The translations under genes were made by a program, and so were the position numbers. The notes under the pieces are model-generated. The model ran no database searches. It was not told the DNA's origin and was given only the letters and a program-made list of their open reading frames with translations. This document shows, in pieces, positions 13,201-28,200 of a stretch of DNA of 64,000 bases. How positions within the stretch are numbered: position 1 is the first letter of the stretch; every line of letters begins with the position of its first letter. The stretch is from Meandrina meandrites (lineage: Eukaryota > Cnidaria > Anthozoa > Scleractinia > Meandrinidae), in NCBI GenBank assembly GCA_963693305.1, contig OY855904.1, positions 37,725,417 to 37,789,416 of the forward strand. Reading direction: 5' to 3'.

Positions 13201-16200
13201 ATGCATTGGTCAGCGGAATTACAAACAAACGTCTACGACCCAAGGAAGGAAGGGCCGACGAAGGATCGACCGAGCAAGTGAATTCGCTCGCTCACTTAAC
13301 TCCTATTTTGCATTCTGCAAAATAGTCGTAATAAAAACGGAGATTCATAACTTGCAGTACGAACCTACAATAAATTGAAACCCCTGTGGTTAATAAGACA
13401 TTTGCTATACTCTACGGGAAAGCAATTCCGTCCGGTATAGAGGTTCATTTTGCGGTCTGTATCATAAGTTATAATGCTGGGGGGCAAAATGTATCATGCA
13501 TTTTCCAGTATTATAGTGTGCAAAATTACTTCAAACCATATAATAAATATACTTACTCGCGCATTTTCCAGTTATATGAACTAATGTTTGCTAACACTCA
13601 CCTGACAACACGGCTTCTAACTATTTCATTCTCCGACCATCTATCTTTTACATTTTGCTGCAGACAGCAAAAAATATAACGCAGGGTTCTGCAATGATTA
13701 GAAAAGGTTGTTGAGTAATACTGTAAACTGCCGTGTGAAAGTTAGAAAATCATCAACCGTCAGCAAATTCTGAGAGCTAACAATGCAAGAAATATATTGC
13801 AATCAAGGCTACGTGCCACGTGCAATACACAGCTTCCAAGCAATTACTGCCAATAGCACGAAAGTCCAACACCGGATTAGCTGCTCAAACTGCGAGCACG
13901 GGCCAGTACAATGGAAAAAAATCTTTTTAGAAAAAAAAAAAGGTGCTATCGACTTCTATCTTGTGTTAGTTGTTTAGTCCATTCAAGACCTATATTCCGA
14001 TATTCTGCCTCTGGGTATCACTTCCAAAAGCAAGAACAAAGGCAACATTCCTTGCAAATAAAAATATTTCAAAGAAAAGTGAGCAAGTGAATAGCACCGG
14101 CAAAGTCGTTACGTTCAGGTCCGTTCATTCAGTAGGTAGTGCTTGCCTTACCTCGGACAGTTTTCAGGGGAGCTAACAATAGCATCAACTCCTTCAAATA
14201 AGAACTCTAGCAGCTGTTTAAGATTCACTACAGTGTCTGCACCCTTCTCTAGTTTAGCAGGATTTAACTGCAAGGTAAGAAAGAGGAATTAAACCTTATT
14301 GTTCAAACACAAAGAGTAACCAATCAGAACAGAGCGGAAGGATCTAGTATGGGTTTGAAGATTCCTTAAGGCCACGCTGGACCCTTGCTCATTAATAAAT
14401 TCATTAGCAATATATTTTGACGGGGTGTAATGTTGTAAATGTTTAATTCTTCGAATTTTGAACACTGATTCCTTCAAAACTTATCAAGGATAATAGGGGT
14501 TGATGGAATTTTATCATGATTGTCGTTTTACTGAGAGATGACCGTTTACTTTGATGTTACAAGCTCTTAAGTGTTAATCTGCAGATAATGCGATTTTGTG
14601 TCCAAGTTTCCAGCTAGAATAGCGCACCAAATTAAACGACTATATAACCTAGAGGTAAATTACAACCTCTTTTGTGTTCTGGTCAGAACGAAATTCTCGA
14701 ATTCAATAATTACTAGGAGTTATTGGCTCCTAAGAGGGTAAAAATGTGAAATCTAAACTTTGAAACGTGCTATCTTCTTTTTCAAAAGGGATTTTAAAAA
14801 TCCGTTTTGACCAGAACACAATAGAGTACACCAAGTTTATGTTCCCTGCAAATCAAGTCATGAAATTCTGTATCGGTGGAGAAAACTTGGACACAAAATT
14901 GCAGGTTTTGCCGCTTCCGAAGACCTACCCAGTCAGTGTTTACAACAACGTGCGCTTTATTCGAAGCTTCGAATCTAATTATGCTGAATTATGATAATTC
15001 CTTACGTTCCAGCGCACAGGACACAAAGCGGAGAACAATAACATGTAATTACTTATACAAAGAACATTCAGAAATATATTCTCATGAATATTTCGATTGT
15101 TGTCGGCTTCAGTCGTCGCAGTTCGTGCATACTCTTAAAATAAATTCATACATAATTATAGCAAGGGTCCAGCGCGACCTTAACATTGCTGGGTTGCAAT
15201 CACGTGACAAGACGGCCATGTTGGTTGACGTCAACTGCAAACCAGCAATATGCTTACGAATCTAACATAAAGTTGTCTTTGCGGCCAATCCTGATTATTT
15301 TCCCAAACGTTTCACCAATTTCATGTTTTTACTTATGACAAAATAGCCATATAACAGCTTTTTCATGGCATAGTAGTAAAAAAAAAGTACCAAAACAACA
15401 TCATACCTCACAAGACTGTTTACAATCCAGAATTTTTGCTACGACATCGCCAATAGTTTTCTGTAGATAGGGAATGGCGACCATTTTCATATACTGATCC
15501 ATAAGAGTAGTGGTCAGAGAAGTTCCTCGAAATAACGTTGATACTTCCTCTGCAATCAGAATAGTCACAACAGCAAAGTCAACAGTGAAATGCTCGTATA
15601 ATGCCACAGGGACCATTGAAGTAGAAAACAACGGTTATGTTCCGTTTATGTATTTCCATGATATGAAAATTATAACCTACCTTGCTTCTCTATTTCTAAT
15701 GAGTTCATGGTTTTTAGAAGGAAAATTTCCTCTCTTTCATGACGAAAGATTTTCAGTAGAGTTGATGCCAGAGTTACTCGATCCTTGCACACTTGACCGA
15801 GACTCTTTACAGCTTGTAGATCTTTGTCCAAAAGAATCTATAAGAAATTACACAACATTAACAATTACCGTGTCAGTGTTTTGTAAAGGCTGGTGAAACC
15901 CCAAAACTCTCTTACAAGCGAAATTATTACTCTTGTTGATTTGCCGCTGTTTTTTTTCCGAGCTTTCACCAACAGACATTTTTGCAAATCCTTATAATGT
16001 AAATATAATTGTATTTTCTTGAACTAAATTAATTTATCTACTCTTCTTATTCAAAAAAAAAGTGACCTGACTATTATAGCCGCCTCCTAACGTTGGTTAC
16101 TCAGAAGTAAGCGACCAGAGATGGCCACGGAAATTACAAAACAAGAAAAATGTATAAAACATTTCGCGGCCTTTTCCTTATTGTTGCCAAAATGTCTATT

Positions 16201-19200
16201 TCGGCTGAACATGTTTGCGGTTTCGCTCAAATTCACCTCACTATCTCGTCACGTCTTAACGTAGAGTTTGTAAATGTTTGGAATGAAGTAACTATCTATT
16301 GCCACGAGCGTGGGTCAAAGAAAATATGTGAGCCCCAGACGGGATTCAACCCATGATCTCCCAAACACCGTGCGGGCGCTATAGGGGGACTGGTGACCAG
16401 CTAGGCCATTTCTAGGTTCACACGCATGTGACACATGTCCTGCATACTTCTAAGTGAAGTTTCCCTTGCTTTGCGTGAGCTCAATATCACACCATTACAT
16501 ACGTACCTCTTTTAGCGAGCTATATTCTTCAACAGGCATAATGATTTCGTGCTGCAAAAAAATAAAAAATAACAGCAATTCGTACAATTGATAATTGACT
16601 GTAAGAAACTTCCAAAAATCCCATAACTTGCAGTTATTCAGTCCAGCTTCACATTTTATAGAGAAACTTATGTGTTACTTCCGTTGAGTGCGATTCATTT
16701 TCTTATTACATATGAATTAGCAAGCAAGCAAGTAACTAAGTAAGTAAGTAAAGGCTTTATTTATTGAGGGTAGCACTAAAATAGCATAGAAATACTAACA
16801 AACCAGTGGCCCTCTTAAAATTATGTACAATAAAATATAAAAAATACAATACGAATATTAAAACTTTGACAAAACTATTAGATAATATAACGAATAAATT
16901 ACAAGAGATACGTGATAAAATCGTTTAAAAAGTGTAAAAAGTATAACTAAATTACAAAATATAAAATGACGTCAGTTGTGGTCTCACCGTGAATTTACTC
17001 CTCACACGAATGCTACCGACCTCCATTTTGGCGTGAGAGGGAGGAAGGATTGGGTACCACTCATCTAAAACATTTCCTTTCGGTAAACGGTTTAATGGAA
17101 CCATCGCACTTCCTGTTAATGACAAGATAAAACAACAGAGGAAATAACTATTAATTTAATACGAAAACTAAAGAGCATAATTAAAACACCATTAGGCTAA
17201 ACATTTCCACATACCTACTAGAACATCTTTGGAGCGTTTGTTGCGATTATAAAGATCAGCTGAGTAATATGACACGTCAGAGGGTAGATCACTAAAACAA
17301 TATAACATACAATTTATTACACGGTAATATCGACATTTATAACCTGGAACGATTAATATCCTCACGCTATCATTAGACAAAACACATCACGTGGTACAAA
17401 ATCTGACGGCGGGTAGCAGACAATATGCCCCGTCCGATTTGATATCCGTCGCCCGATTTTATAGAGGAGTACAAAACAAACGAAGAAATACTCAGTTACC
17501 CTCGGCCAACTGTTCATTTTTCGGACAATCTTTCAGCCTCGAGTATTGGACCTCCAATACACCTGCCGACTGAAGGTGTTTATTAATGTCTAAACGTTAT
17601 ATTTGACTGTATTTTGAAGTCATAACGAAAAATAAACGCAATAAACGCGGGCGACGACCAAAAATCCTAATTAATGGCATAAATTATGCTAGATTCGTAA
17701 GTTCAGCATTCGATTTCCTTCGTTTCTAACGAAAGCAAAAAATAAAATACGTTAAAAAAAGCGATGAAATAACTGAAACGACAATTAACGAGATAAAGCT
17801 AATCTGGAATTAAAAAATCCGAAAATCCATAAATTACTTAGATGATTGCGTAATACCTTAGTAGCCAGGTAGTTTCACGAATGGGTAGATTTGTTTTATT
17901 TGGATTTCTATTAACTGTCAACTCCGATTCCTCAGTTTCCAATAAACCAAGACTAAATGAGCCCTGATATTATTCCAAGTATTGCCACGAACGCGCGGCG
18001 AATGCTGGCTGAATTTTAAGTTCTATTCACAACTACACTAGCGTTACTTACTTGAATTTAAACTCCTCGTTCCATATGGGCGAATGTCCTTCCTGTGTTT
18101 TCGTTCTGCAGGTTTTGACTTCGTTCAAGGAAATCATGCAGTAAGGGTGTGAAACTTTGTTGGAACTCAATTTGTGCGCCTCGACGATAATCACTTCCAA
18201 ACTCCTGAGCTGCTTAACATCGCGCTCGCCAAGGTTCGTGTTGACTGGTTTGCCACAAAACTTTTTGATGGCCTCCATCCATTCCTGAAATAGAGAAAAA
18301 AAAAACAATCCTGTCTTAACATGGTGGCCCACAAAGGAAACAGTACGTAAAAATCTAAAAACATTGTAACTATTGATGATAAAGCACAAAATATGAGACA
18401 TCTGCAGGCATGATATGTTCCCCGGTTCGGCAAGCACGTTACCATAGCGAAATGTTTCAGGAAATAGCCGACAGTTACTGCCACACACACACACAAAAAA
18501 AAAAACCAAGATCAGTAATAATAAACAAAGACTGCCTTACCTTCTGGCCATCAACCTATTCGAAATACTTCGTACAGAAAGGAAACTACAGCAAATGATC
18601 AAACTTCTTACGTTAGCGAGATCCTGTGTGTCAGCACAAAGGTAGAACATCCGGGACTCATTGAACGCGCGTACCACGACTTGAAAACAGTTTGGCCTTG
18701 AAGAGAAGGAAAACAAAGAAAGGAGGAAAGAAAAGGTCGGTCAATCACTTCAAAGTTCAAGAGATTAGAATGATGACATTTTAATAGTTCTAACTTTTTA
18801 ATCAAAATTAACTTTTCTTAGTAATTCTTAGTAATCTTTTTAAATTATGTACATATTTTATTATATATTTTTAAGCTCTTTTACCTCCCCCCCCCCCCCC
18901 CCCCACCCCAGCTTTTTTTTTATTATTTAATGTCTTGCAGTGATGGGACCATGCCACCCTTTGCAAGACCCCAATAATATAGATAGAAAGTATACCCATA
19001 AAAAATATGATTAATTAACTTTTACAGTAATATCAAAAGTAACTGGTCAAACTGAGGGAAAATTGTGCGTGCGTGACAGTGCGAAAGATGTTTTTATTCC
19101 AACTTCAAGAACAAGTTCCTCGTCAAATTGCTTCGCTCCGAACGTGAAAATGAACATTTTGCACCTCTCTCGCGTATATTTATTAGAAAAGACGTAACAA

Positions 19201-22200
19201 TTTATTACACAAGAAAAATGGTTTTGCGATACGTTGCGTTAGTTAGGCCCCGCCACACTGACCAAGAAAAAGTTGAAAACGGAGTTTTCGCCTAAAAAAT
19301 GGATAAAATGTTTTCCGTCCACACTATGGTTTTCAATATTTTTTTCCGTCCACACTAATCCGGATAAACTTGAAAACGAAACGCGGCATCGGTGATCGGC
19401 CTGAGATGAATGCGCCAGAACACGCCCACAATTATTACCAGATCCCGCACTAAATTTAATTTTTGAATGTTTTTGTCAAAGCCGAGGATAACGTCGATCA
19501 AAAAGCTACTAATTTCTATTTTACTTAAGAACTTCGCGATTACCCAAAGATTTCAAAGCTATCCTCATCAGAATATTTTAAGACAGCGATCAATTCCAAA
19601 AAGAAAGCTGAAAATTCACAGAATACAGAATTTAATTATTTCACGTTGCTCAGAGAACAGGTAAAGAAATGTACCACGGTTTATAACTCACGTGCAGAGC
19701 TACTGTAGTGAATTTATGATCGAAAGGGGACTGTGACAGAGATCACATGGCCATTTGACGTCAGCGTTTTCGAAAAACTCCGTTCGAGGACGTTCACACT
19801 TCACCACCTAGCTCGCGTTTTCAAATTTCCCCACTCTGGAGACGTCTTCGAAAAGCTCCGTTTTCGGTGACCGAAAACGCCGTTTTAATGTGGACGGTTG
19901 GCTAAACCAGAGAAAAAAAAAGATACGTTTTCAAATTTATCCGGATTAGTGTGGACGAGGACTCAGTTGTAACATGAAACATGCTGGTGTAATTATTAAA
20001 ATAGTATTCTTGGAAGTTTATATAATCATCAATGGAATAAGAGTCACGGTTATGGAACAGTCAAATAATATACTGTGTAGAGTTTCCAACCCGATTAAAA
20101 CGCACCACAGACAAAACAAGAATAAAAAAAGTTGAAATATGGTCCACTAGTAAGCTTGTTTGACTTACCTGCCAAAAAAACTTTGATGGACCTCGTAAAC
20201 CATAGAAAAGCTAAGATCCATCATACCTTTCGGTTTAGTTCTCTACGGATAAGAAAAAAAATTAGAGAGGCTTGGCTGAGAAATGCGTCTAAAAGATATT
20301 GCTTAACAACTTAATGCGACGAAACACAGAAAGGCAAAAGAACCACACATTGCATTTCCAGTTTGATTTACTTTTTCCTTATTCGACGTAGAAATATATT
20401 TCAATTTAAAGTAGAAGTGCAACCAACCTTTTCATTTTCGAAGAAGTATAAATGCTGCTCAAACCCATCAAGAACAAAGAACATTCTCTTCCACTTGTTG
20501 CGGTGTCCTGGAAAGAAAGGCGGAAAAAAGCAACGTGAAAACCACAACGAAAGCATAACTGAAATGCAACGAGAAAATGTGTCAGTAAAAGCAAGGGCAC
20601 CTTTCTTTACTAAAAAGCCTCTCTTGAAAGTAGGCTGGCTCCTATTCAGAATAGCGGGCCCTGGCGCTCCAAACCGGTTGAACAGGAATGACGAGCCATT
20701 CTGTTGGTCCAATACTCTGCTCGGTGTCATCGGCCTGTGAGGAAGATCCCATTCCTGAGCCTGCAACGAAATGGTAAAAAAATCTCACCTTTTTCACTTC
20801 AACGCAACACGCCCGGCGTGATCAATCGACGACAATCGATCATCGGAAACCAATCGATCAATCGATAATCACAAGCTCGAGTCCTCAAATGTCATCGATT
20901 GCCATCGATTGTCATCGATTACCATCGATTATCATTGGCTATCTTTTGCTGTCAAGCAGATTGTTTCGATCAATCATCTATCAATAATTCCTGCAATACG
21001 ACCCGCGTTAGTTCTGCACGTGGTCGTGTTCTATTGCCCTTGATACGGGATATATCCAATATGTCTCGAGCCATTTTGACCATTAACCAGGTTGTGGTAA
21101 AAGGGTATCATGAATACCCTTTCGCCTTTCCGACGTTCAATCCGATTGATAAATGAGTTTCAGTCACGGAATTTTTACAGCACAATTAGCAGAAACCAAG
21201 AAGCAACAGAAGTCCGCCTGTATTTGGGGCGGCTAGCTAGATGAAATAAGAGTTGAGTCACCAAACTTTTGGTTGACCAGGTGTGTAGAGGACATTTTTT
21301 GCCTTGTTACGTTTGACGAAAACATTTGCATATATATTCATGAATTGTTTAGAAAGCTTTTTGAGACTCAAGGAAACAGATGCCACCATTTTGGCTTGTC
21401 GTAAAAATATCTCGAATAACACCAGGGGCAATGTTTATGGAAGACACCTTGTAACAAAATGTATCTGATAAGATCCCCAGTCGGAGGAACTCAAAACGCG
21501 TTCAGTCCAAATCCGGTATCAAAGAATTCACTGAGCCCGCGGTTATCAGCGCATATGTTGCCAAGCAACATGATATAGCCATCTATTTGAACGAAGAATA
21601 ATAATAAAAAGACCACACTCACCCTCGAAACTGGCTCTCTCAAAGAAAGTCCCTCCACGATATGTTCGTGTTTGTACCTTGATACAACAGCATCGACACT
21701 GAAACAACATCAAACATAAAATAAAATGTTACGGGCTGGAAAAACGGTGAGATTTCTGGGTCGATTTATTTTTTAGTGCCATTGCTTTGCCCGCTATGGA
21801 AATAAAGCCCAGCTAGATGGCCATGCATACACCCAGAACTGATCTCACCGGAGACAAAGAAACGAAATACTGGGGCAAGGAGGTGAGTTAGCTTTTATTC
21901 AAAACTCAGTCGTATTTTCAGGTTCAGAAATTCAACCGTTTCTTCCCATGGAAATACTTCATATATTTCGATTACAGTGCAACACTTCCATGAAATGTAG
22001 ACCTGGGCTATGGCTCGCCTTGGCCTTCTAAAATAGTCTCATTTTATTACTTTCTTGGAATATTGTCAGCAAGCAGTACGTGATGGGGTAAAAAATATTA
22101 TCAACTGATATAAAAGATACGCGAAGCCATCTATCTTACCTGTCAAACATTCTGCCACCCATGGAATACTGCATTCCCTGTTTTCTGATAAGAAAGCGGG

Positions 22201-25200
22201 TGATTCCCTCCGGTGCTCTAACAAGGCAACACAACTTTTTATTACTGAAATATTCAAGACTTACCATGAAAAAAAATCGAGAAAACATAACACGATCAAG
22301 TGTAAAACAGACTCTGCGATAACCGCTTACAGCTGGAAACACGCTGTCAAAATGTTTATGAACAAGAACAGCAGCGTCTAACTAGGAAGTAAACGAGATA
22401 GTTATGTGTTTTATCTTAATAAATCAAACGACGTTCAGTGGCGTGTTTCGATCTTGCCAACAAATATGTGAACTCAGGTACACTATTTCGTGGTGCAAAT
22501 ACACTAGGGACCTTAAGCAATGACGACGGCAACGCTAAGGACAACGGCTAGTGAAAAATGAATTTATATTTCGTGATTATCCAGATGTGTCAGGTGTGTC
22601 CATTGGTTCAGGAAGTAGCTCCGGCTGAATACGTAAAGAAAGCGTTCAACGCCAAATATTTAGCCGTCGTCGTTCACGTTCTCATACGCAGAATTTGGTC
22701 ATTTTACGTTGTTGTTTCGCAGAGAACGGCCAAGAAATGTACCAAGATTCAAAACGTACAGGGAAATGGCAACTGCCCATTATTCTGCTCATTAAGCCTT
22801 TTGTTTGGTGACGTTCTCGTTCACGTTGCCGTCGTAGTTTGTTTAAGCTCTCTTCACTCTCTGTGCAAGGACGAAGGCTTTTTATTTACTCTGAATAGTA
22901 AGCGAACGAAACCAGCTTGGCTGGTTGCTCCATATAGAGCGCAAAGTGTGAGTGGAAATGGTCGCCAAAAGTACGAGTCGTGCTCGTGCCATGCACACAA
23001 GCGTGGCCAATAAAAATCGATCGTGTAAGGTAAAAGCACTTCGTCATAACCTGAACCGTTTCCGTCAGTCAGCTACAGCTGGATGAAGTGAGCGATCCAT
23101 TCCAACTACGCTGGTTCATGCCGAGGTTTAAATGCATCGAGAACAATAGAACAGTTATTTAGTTGCGGTTAAAATAGTACCCTGCACCGGAATACAGCTG
23201 CCACTTCAGTAAAGTGTTTTTTTCCCAAGGAAATCAAGACCAACAAATAAGTCAGAAAGTTTTCTTTTTAACCTCTGTTCAAAAGATAGCATAGCTCTTT
23301 AACTTACCTCGAGGATCATATGAGACTCAACGAAAAGACAGCTGAAAAACAAGCACGATAATCCTTTGCGCCTTACAATTTGCTCACGTGCCCACGCTCC
23401 AGACGTTACGTTTGCAGTGTTTTCCTCGCGTTTTTGAACGGCTTGAGGTAGGTTTATGCGAAATATTTACCTCAGCTGGTTATCAACTTCAAGATCACTG
23501 AATGTTCGTAAGCGGTTAGGAAAAACTCTTCGGAAAACAAGCACGTTTAATCAACCAAAAACACCACCAAAACGGTAACGCGATAAAAACACTACACCTA
23601 AACGGAAGTCCTCAAAAAATGCGACCCCGAAAATCTGTAATTCGAAAAGCGCAATCAGGAAAAAACTGTGTAGCGCATGCGAGGTATGAACAAAGTTAAA
23701 CAAGTGTATTGCTGATGCGCTAAACATGATGAAAAAATCCACGGACGTTTCGAGACTTCTGTCTCTTCATCAGCGTTAAAAGAATGCAAATTTCGCGAAC
23801 ATAAATTATATGATCGGCGAAAAAGAGCGGTGACCTCCCTGTCGCGAAACATTTCTCTCGGCTTCCCCTAACCACAATGTTAACGGCTTTCGTTACTTTT
23901 AAGGGACTCGCGCTATATAGGGAAAACAACTGTCTAAATGCACGCGCAAAATGGCGTAGACAAAAGTAGTACTACGCTAGTTATACGTAATCATTTTTTT
24001 TTTTTAAAAAGTGCTGCCCTTGCAAACAAATAAAAGCAAACCGGAGTGGAACTAACCGCAAGCAAGCTGAAGAACAAAGTTAACGCGATGCGTTTTTTCA
24101 ATAAATTTGTCAATTTGCGCGTACATCGCTTTTACAGTTAATTGCGCCATTTTGCGCGTGCATTTAGACAGTTGTTTTCCTATATAGCGCGAAAGCCATG
24201 TTAACGACATGTTGGTGTCCATTATCTGTGCAGGGTCTAAAAGCAGGCCGGATCGACGCCGCGCAGAAGCAAAATTTAATATTTACCAGGCTGTCTTTAA
24301 AGAGCCTTCAAACTAATTTTGCACTTTTACTTTTGAGGTCTCTCAAGACAAATACAAGATAATTTTTTGGAAGCAACAACCCTCAGCATTCTAACCATAG
24401 CACATGGCAGAATTACAAGGCTTATACCAAAACCGATATAAAGAAGTCTGGCGTACGCTTGCTTTGAACTTTGGTGGTTTGTTATTAGAAATATTCAAGC
24501 AAAGTCAAAAGTAAAAAAAAGCAACAGCTATTAGCAGTAAACTAGTCAGAATCTGAGTAAACAGCAGTTTTTTGGTGTTGCAGTTAGTGCAATCACCCAT
24601 TACCTAAACCACAGCACAATAGCTTACCAAAAAGGTTTCTGCAACACCAAAATACACCAGAGTAAACGATGCTAGTAGTATTGCTACAAAATGATCTACA
24701 TTGTATGTTTACCCACATTAAACTAGAAGAAGAAAATTACATTTTAATGTTGTTACCTTAGTGAAAGAGAGTAATCCCCAGGGGACTTGTCACTTGGTCT
24801 TATAAGAAAACTACCAATAATGCCATCTGTCAACAAAATTACCAACAATGATAAGTAATGCACATTGGCTCTTCTGATTGGTTACTGTGTTGGAAAGGCC
24901 ATTTTAACATGAGCAGTTCCCATGGTTACAAATTGTGCTATGCAGAGCATACTGAGAGTCATGTCAGCCGTCACGGCCATCATACAAATGGTTGTGTGAT
25001 TTATAGCCAGGAGCAGCACCTGGTGTAATCACTGGAACTGTATGTCTCACATATTTCCTCTTTTTTAATATTTAATTTGGTTGCTGTGGAGTGCTTCAAA
25101 AAGCACCCAAAAAATTACAAGGAGACCTACACATCACCAGCATATATAACAAATAAAATGTTCTTCACCAGGTTTGCATTCAGTTACAGAGAAAAGCAGC

Positions 25201-28200
25201 AGGTTGATGTTATCTCTTAAACTTGTGCAGCCATTTTATAAACTGGGCTTGCTCCAGGCCCACTTTATTATTTTATATTACCTCTTAAAAGGATTTCCTG
25301 TGCTTCTTGTCTTGAAATATTTCCAAAGAACCACCTTAATGAGAAAATGAAATAAATTATTTTAGGGACTTTCTGTAGCTATAAAAAGGGTTAATAGAAC
25401 TGAACAAGAAAATATACTACTTACGGCTTTCCTGCACAAGGATCAAGATCTGATTTCTAAAGGAAGGAAGAGAGAAAGATAAAAGATAAATATTATACAA
25501 TAAGCAACAATATTATATAATAAGCAAACAGAAATTGTTCTGATTTCTAACCAAAATCTCCCTATGAGTTCTACATAAGACATATGGAGGGCTCCCAGTA
25601 AGAAGAATTTGCATGTTGACTATGGGGCTTAATACTCACTGCATCTTCAACAAGAGCTGCAGGTACAAGCCCCTTTTCCTTGTTTTTCTGTGCTGTCACC
25701 CAGAGCCAATCACTGTCAATTACATCATCAACTACAAATACATCTCCTTGGAAGAAACTGAAAACAAAGTATTGATATTTTAATATTATCTAGTGTCATG
25801 ACCGCATACATGTATGGTTCATATATAATATCAGAAACTGTCAAAATAATCTTTTACATTAATCTTATTGCCAACAAAGGGAGTGGTTTTCAGCTAAGTG
25901 TTGTGAAACCAAAACCAAAGCAATTACTCTGGCCAATCACATCGGACACAGACAATTTGGTCAACCAAATGAATCAAAACTCACAGCAAATACACGTAGC
26001 CAGCACCAAGTGTAAGGAAGCATGTGCAAAGGAGTTGTGATTGGTTTTGGGTTTCCTTTTGATTGGTTGAAAACTCGAGTGAAAATCACTCTAAGGTCAT
26101 GTTAAAAAAAAAACAGTAAGCAGAGTGGAGAGTTAAAGGTCTAACACTGGTAGAGGTCTTGGACTTGCACTTTTGGACAAAAAAACTTGCAGTGCAGCTA
26201 ACCCCAAATATTTTTTTTAGCCCCCCCAAAACTCCTTGTGCTCCTGATTACAACAGTGAAAGAATTATCATCATACGACTTGTCTTTGATTTTTGGTGAA
26301 TTTTCAAACTTCGCAAAATTCGCGCCACTTTGGTTCACCACCGAGTCCCAAGGGAAACTGGGCCCTAGTAAGGTTGTGACGTCGGCTGGGGAATCCAATA
26401 CTCCGAGTCTGAGTTGTCTGATGACATCTTTTGAAGGCCTTAAATTATTTCGGTGGCTGATTTTTGAACTAGGAAGTTTTGAAGCGAGAAATTTCGCGAA
26501 CTGCAGATTTGTCGCACCATCGGCACGAAAGCTCAGAATTTGGTTCCCCCGCTGACGTCACAACAACACTGGGTTCCAGATCTCCTCACGCACGGTCGTG
26601 AACCAGAAAATCCAAACTTCAAACCTCCATAAATTTGCGGGGATTTAATGGATTCGCATACTTTTTTTTTAATCTTCATCAAATTATGCATTCTTTTTGA
26701 AAATAAGTAGAAAAAATTAGGGGTTAGGTGCACTTTAACTCGCATCTAGTTTGTCTCTCCACTCATGAGTATAAATGTGTACTGATGAATTGCAAGTAAG
26801 GATAATAAGGGAAAGTGCTGTAGGTTAAATTGGTTTTCAGGTCAAATCTGTTTCCAACATAGATATGCTCAATCAACCTGAAGATAACACTTTTACAATT
26901 ATAACTTGAATTCACTATAAGGCAGTCCAATTAATTGTTATCTTCAGGTTGAAACAGATTAAACTAGGTTGGAAACAGAATGATTTAACCTGAAAACCAA
27001 TTTAACCTACAACAAAAATGCAGAGGGGAAGGACAGAAGCCATGATACACAAGTATCCCCCCTCATAAATAATGACCACTCCTTTATCGCATATTTAGTC
27101 CATTTCTTTTTGAAAAAAATTTTAGCATGGTGAAAATGAACATTTAGGAAAGCCCCTTGCAAGTTTTCATCACCGGGGATTCCATTTCTGAGGAGAAAAA
27201 AAGCCACCAAGTTGAGTGCTTCTAATTCTTTTCAACTGCAATAAAAACCCTGGCTTGTGCTTGATAATATATTCAAGGTGGCTTTGTTGTCACATTCCAC
27301 ACAGGCACTTTGCCGCTTGGGGATAGCAAGTTGTAAAATATTAAAATTTATTTTCTTATTAAAATGATGACCGTCATTTTGGGTATGTTATTACTATTTT
27401 CTTAGTGAAAAAACCTATTAATTTCTTTCACTTTTTAGCAAACATAATTTTCCATGACTTTCCATGACCCACACTTAAATTCCATGACTTTCCAGGCCTG
27501 CAAAATGAAATTCTGATATTCCAAGACTTTCCAGGTTTTCCATGACCTGTACGAACCCTGATAAATGGATAAATATGCAATATGCAAATATGTTAAATTT
27601 CACCTTGCATGCGTTTGCTGTAGGTTTCCAATTACCGGTACTCAATTTCCTTTTGATAAGGTTTTGGGTAGCATTATCCTTTCAGATGACTGATAGTCTG
27701 GATGCACTGTTCCACTATTTGTGCATCAGCCGACACGAATGGAATAGCGATGCATTTGTAGAGAAAATTAAACCAGCATTTTTTGTGCAGCGAGTTGCAT
27801 GGTCAGGATTTTCATGAAACTTGTAGATACAAAACTTGAGAGCTTTGAGGCTTATTTGATTAAGTATGGAAAAATATTTCGTCTAGTTTTAAAGAACTTT
27901 TTTGGACATTTTTTGTAGAAATTAGGTTTTGAAAATATGTTCCTATCTCAAAAGATTTTATTCCAATTACAAAATAAATAACATTTTCTTCAAATTTGAA
28001 TATTTTTCATTTCCGCTGCCAAAACTCAAAGAAATCAGTAATGTTTTTCCTTCCAAAAAGCGTGACTAAAAAATGCAACCATTGTGTAAATAAAGAGAAT
28101 AAATAGGTTCAGGCCACCTTAAGGCAATCCAGTGGTAACTCAGACTTTTGTATTTCAAGTTTTTAAAATTCAGACACTGACATAATTATTCTTATTTGTT

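Larger units (their letters stand above)
10578..15837 (-). other. RASA1: RASA1 catalytic RasGAP domain exons
   Basis: The arginine finger is R665 in STLFRGTSLTTTLMDQYM (exon 15549-15407). The FLR signature is F777-L778-R779 in GFLFLRLICPAIMNP (exon 12204-12137). ARTLTLVAKCLQNLANL in exon 11530-11442 is the conserved Ras-contact helix. Exon 13688-13602 (TLRYIFCCLQQNV) is easily missed because it has no long open frame of its own; phase 2 on both sides confirms it. Catalytic residues are intact, so GAP activity is expected. Confidence 0.95.
22218..24756. other. RASA1 intron between the two central SH2-2 exons
   Basis: This 2.5-kb intron holds an inverted-repeat element (22506-22852), a foldback (23907-24192) and a small palindrome at 24570-24651 (TTGGTGTTGCA / TGCAACACCAA). 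A 151-codon open frame at 22558-23013 on the plus strand lies inside and just beyond the first element and has no domain I recognise. Confidence 0.6.
21623..25456 (-). other. RASA1: RASA1 second SH2 exons
   Basis: Five small exons (32, 53, 70, 78 and 76 nt) encode the second SH2. WFFGNISRQEA opens it, GSFLIRPSDKSPGDYSL carries the phosphotyrosine-binding Arg at residue 247, and MGGRMFD, then HIVEGLSLREPV close it. The 32-nt exon (25456-25425) is a micro-exon whose presence is required by phase. The 2.5-kb intron 22218-24756 carries an inverted-repeat element and a foldback. Confidence 0.94.

Noticed and set aside
15401..15896. A plus-strand 128-codon frame spanning 15510-15896
   Set aside because: It is the antisense of two RASA1 RasGAP exons and the intron between them.
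22558..23013. A 151-codon open frame as a gene
   Set aside because: It overlaps an inverted-repeat element in a RASA1 intron, on the opposite strand, with no recognisable domain.
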